Part shown: one piece after another, positions 62,907 through 64,000 of the stretch | Position numbering within the stretch: the stretch's first letter is position 1 | Layout: every line of letters starts with the position of its first letter | NCBI GenBank assembly: GCA_030737875.1 | Contig: CM060911.1 | Coordinates: forward strand, 95,748,599-95,812,598 | Direction of reading: 5' to 3' | Source of the DNA: Allium sativum | Lineage: Eukaryota > Streptophyta > Magnoliopsida > Asparagales > Amaryllidaceae | Length of the DNA stretch: 64,000 nucleotides | Notes under the pieces: generated by a model | The model's input: the letters and a program-made list of their open reading frames with translations, nothing else | What the model was told of the DNA's origin: nothing | Database searches by the model: none | Made by a program: the position numbers and the translations under genes

Positions 62907-63944
62907 GTTTGGTATCAGAGCTTTGGTTTACAGAGCTCGAGAACAAGACGCATTAGAACCATACGAAAGTATTCATCAGATATTGGATTAGTAATATCCA
63001 ATTAGAATGACTCGTTAGAGATAGGATCAGTAGTATCCTAGAACGAGTGTGAAGAGTATATTTTTCAAATAAAAACAATTTTGTTTCGAAAATTTAAACC
63101 ATTTTGTACGTATTGGAATATTTTATTTTTATTGAATTTGGACAATCGAGTATATAAAGATTTTGCATATACGCGTCATGAACGTATATTCGAAGTTTTA
63201 ATATACTGGATAGATATAGAATCACATTCTAGACACCTGGAGATGGTTCTGATAATTGATCGATCATCATCAGAACTTATGTTCGTGTTTCGAAGATATG
63301 ATATCTATATATTTCCATTAGACTGGTGTGAGAACCAAAACTAATATAGCTAAAATACATTGTTGTGATTTGGCATCAAAAATGGGATTTTTGTATATAT
63401 ATCAAAATTATGAATTTGAAACTCTAATCCACTAATTGATTGATGTTTGTGTTGTTTGTTTAGTTGTTTGGTAATTTTGAACCATTTAGCCTAATTGAAT
63501 CAAATATTGAATATTATTGAAAATTGGTCGCATTTGCTAGCATATACATATACTTACATTGAACAGGTCATAGCAAGGAGGCTAGAGCAGAGAATAAAAT
63601 TTGTTTGCCCGATAAATAGGTACATGTTTACTATAATTTACTGTTTTGTTTGGGTGATGATGATTTTATGAGCCTATTGGCTAGCCGCTTGGCGTTTTCT
63701 TTTTCTTTTTGAGATCAGAAGGCCAGTATGGCAATTTCGGGATTTTCCCGTGGCTCCCGATGTAGGGGAGGTTATGGCGAAATTTTTCGAAAATTTAGGG
63801 TGTTAGCCAAATTTTTGAAAATTTAAAAATTCTCAGAAACTGAAAAGTTGGAGAATGAAAGCCAGACCGAACGTAGAGTTGATTGATTAAACCACTTTCG
63901 ACTTTGTTCGTTTTCGGGGACGAAAAGTTTTAAGTGGGGAAGAT
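62907..63944 (+). mobile_element. G3: complete internal region, 1,038 bp
   Basis: PBS TGGTATCAGAGC at 62910-62921; leader stems at 63010-63048; conserved module at about 63590-63830; TTTTCGGGGACGAAAA at 63911-63926; PPT AAGTGGGGAAGAT up to the next LTR. The module is interrupted by stops in every frame that is open in G2, supporting a non-coding role. Confidence 0.85.
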
Positions 63945-64000
63945 TGTAACAACCCGAAAATCTGGGCCAGTTAAAATTTTTTATTTTGGCAATTTTAGCA
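63945..64000 (+). mobile_element. G3: start of the 3' LTR
   Basis: TGTAACAACCCGAAAATC and the following bases repeat the start at 56862. The rest is off-window. Confidence 0.85.

Overview
The window is repeat DNA from a large plant (probably angiosperm) nuclear genome. Every stretch I can place belongs to an LTR retrotransposon inserted into another LTR retrotransposon. I find no host gene, tRNA, rRNA, CRISPR or prokaryotic feature. The plant call rests on an intact Tekay/Del-like Ty3 chromovirus with a C-terminal chromodomain, initiator-Met-tRNA primer sites, and a copia-derived non-autonomous element with the plant-type polypurine context. I cannot name the species.

The outermost layer is G1, a minus-strand element of a family I call G. 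It has very long LTRs (about 6 kb or more) and only about 1.07 kb of non-coding internal DNA. Its 3' LTR lies at 25864-27399 plus 34344-35677, its internal region at 35678-35747 plus 51123-52124, and its 5' LTR at 52125-55407, running off-window. Into G1 went: (i) at 25863 an LTR of family P/Z, split at 23928 by element Y, whose left LTR is cut at 12936 by element P, whose internal region is cut at 7438 by a second G element (G2, 1-7438); (ii) a complete solo G LTR (27400-34343) with a perfect TSD, TCAGC; (iii) a copia-derived non-autonomous element C (35748-51122, TSD AACTC), itself carrying the intact Ty3 chromovirus T (39415-49277); (iv) an LTR of another family, S (55408-56861), into which a third G element (G3, 56862 to beyond 64000) inserted.

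The only intact long gene is the 1,458-residue Gag-Pol of T on the minus strand (42136-46512). Its two 2,565-bp LTRs look almost identical, so T is young and could be autonomous. C keeps only a frameshifted, coiled-coil piece of a copia Gag. G, Y and P/Z appear non-coding and must borrow proteins. Their ends (TGTAAYRACCC...GGGTYRTTACA), primer sites, TTTCG-N4-CGAAA stem beside the PPT and LTR stem-loops resemble those of T, so a Tekay-like helper is a reasonable inference.

The most unusual content is the set of giant-LTR, tiny-interior elements. They share a layout: a variable GC-rich cassette, then an AT-rich tract of tandem hairpins, then conserved stem-loops. They also share a roughly 200-bp non-coding module that sits in the interior of G and Y but inside the LTR of P. 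All coordinates and homologies were read by eye; identities and ages were not computed.
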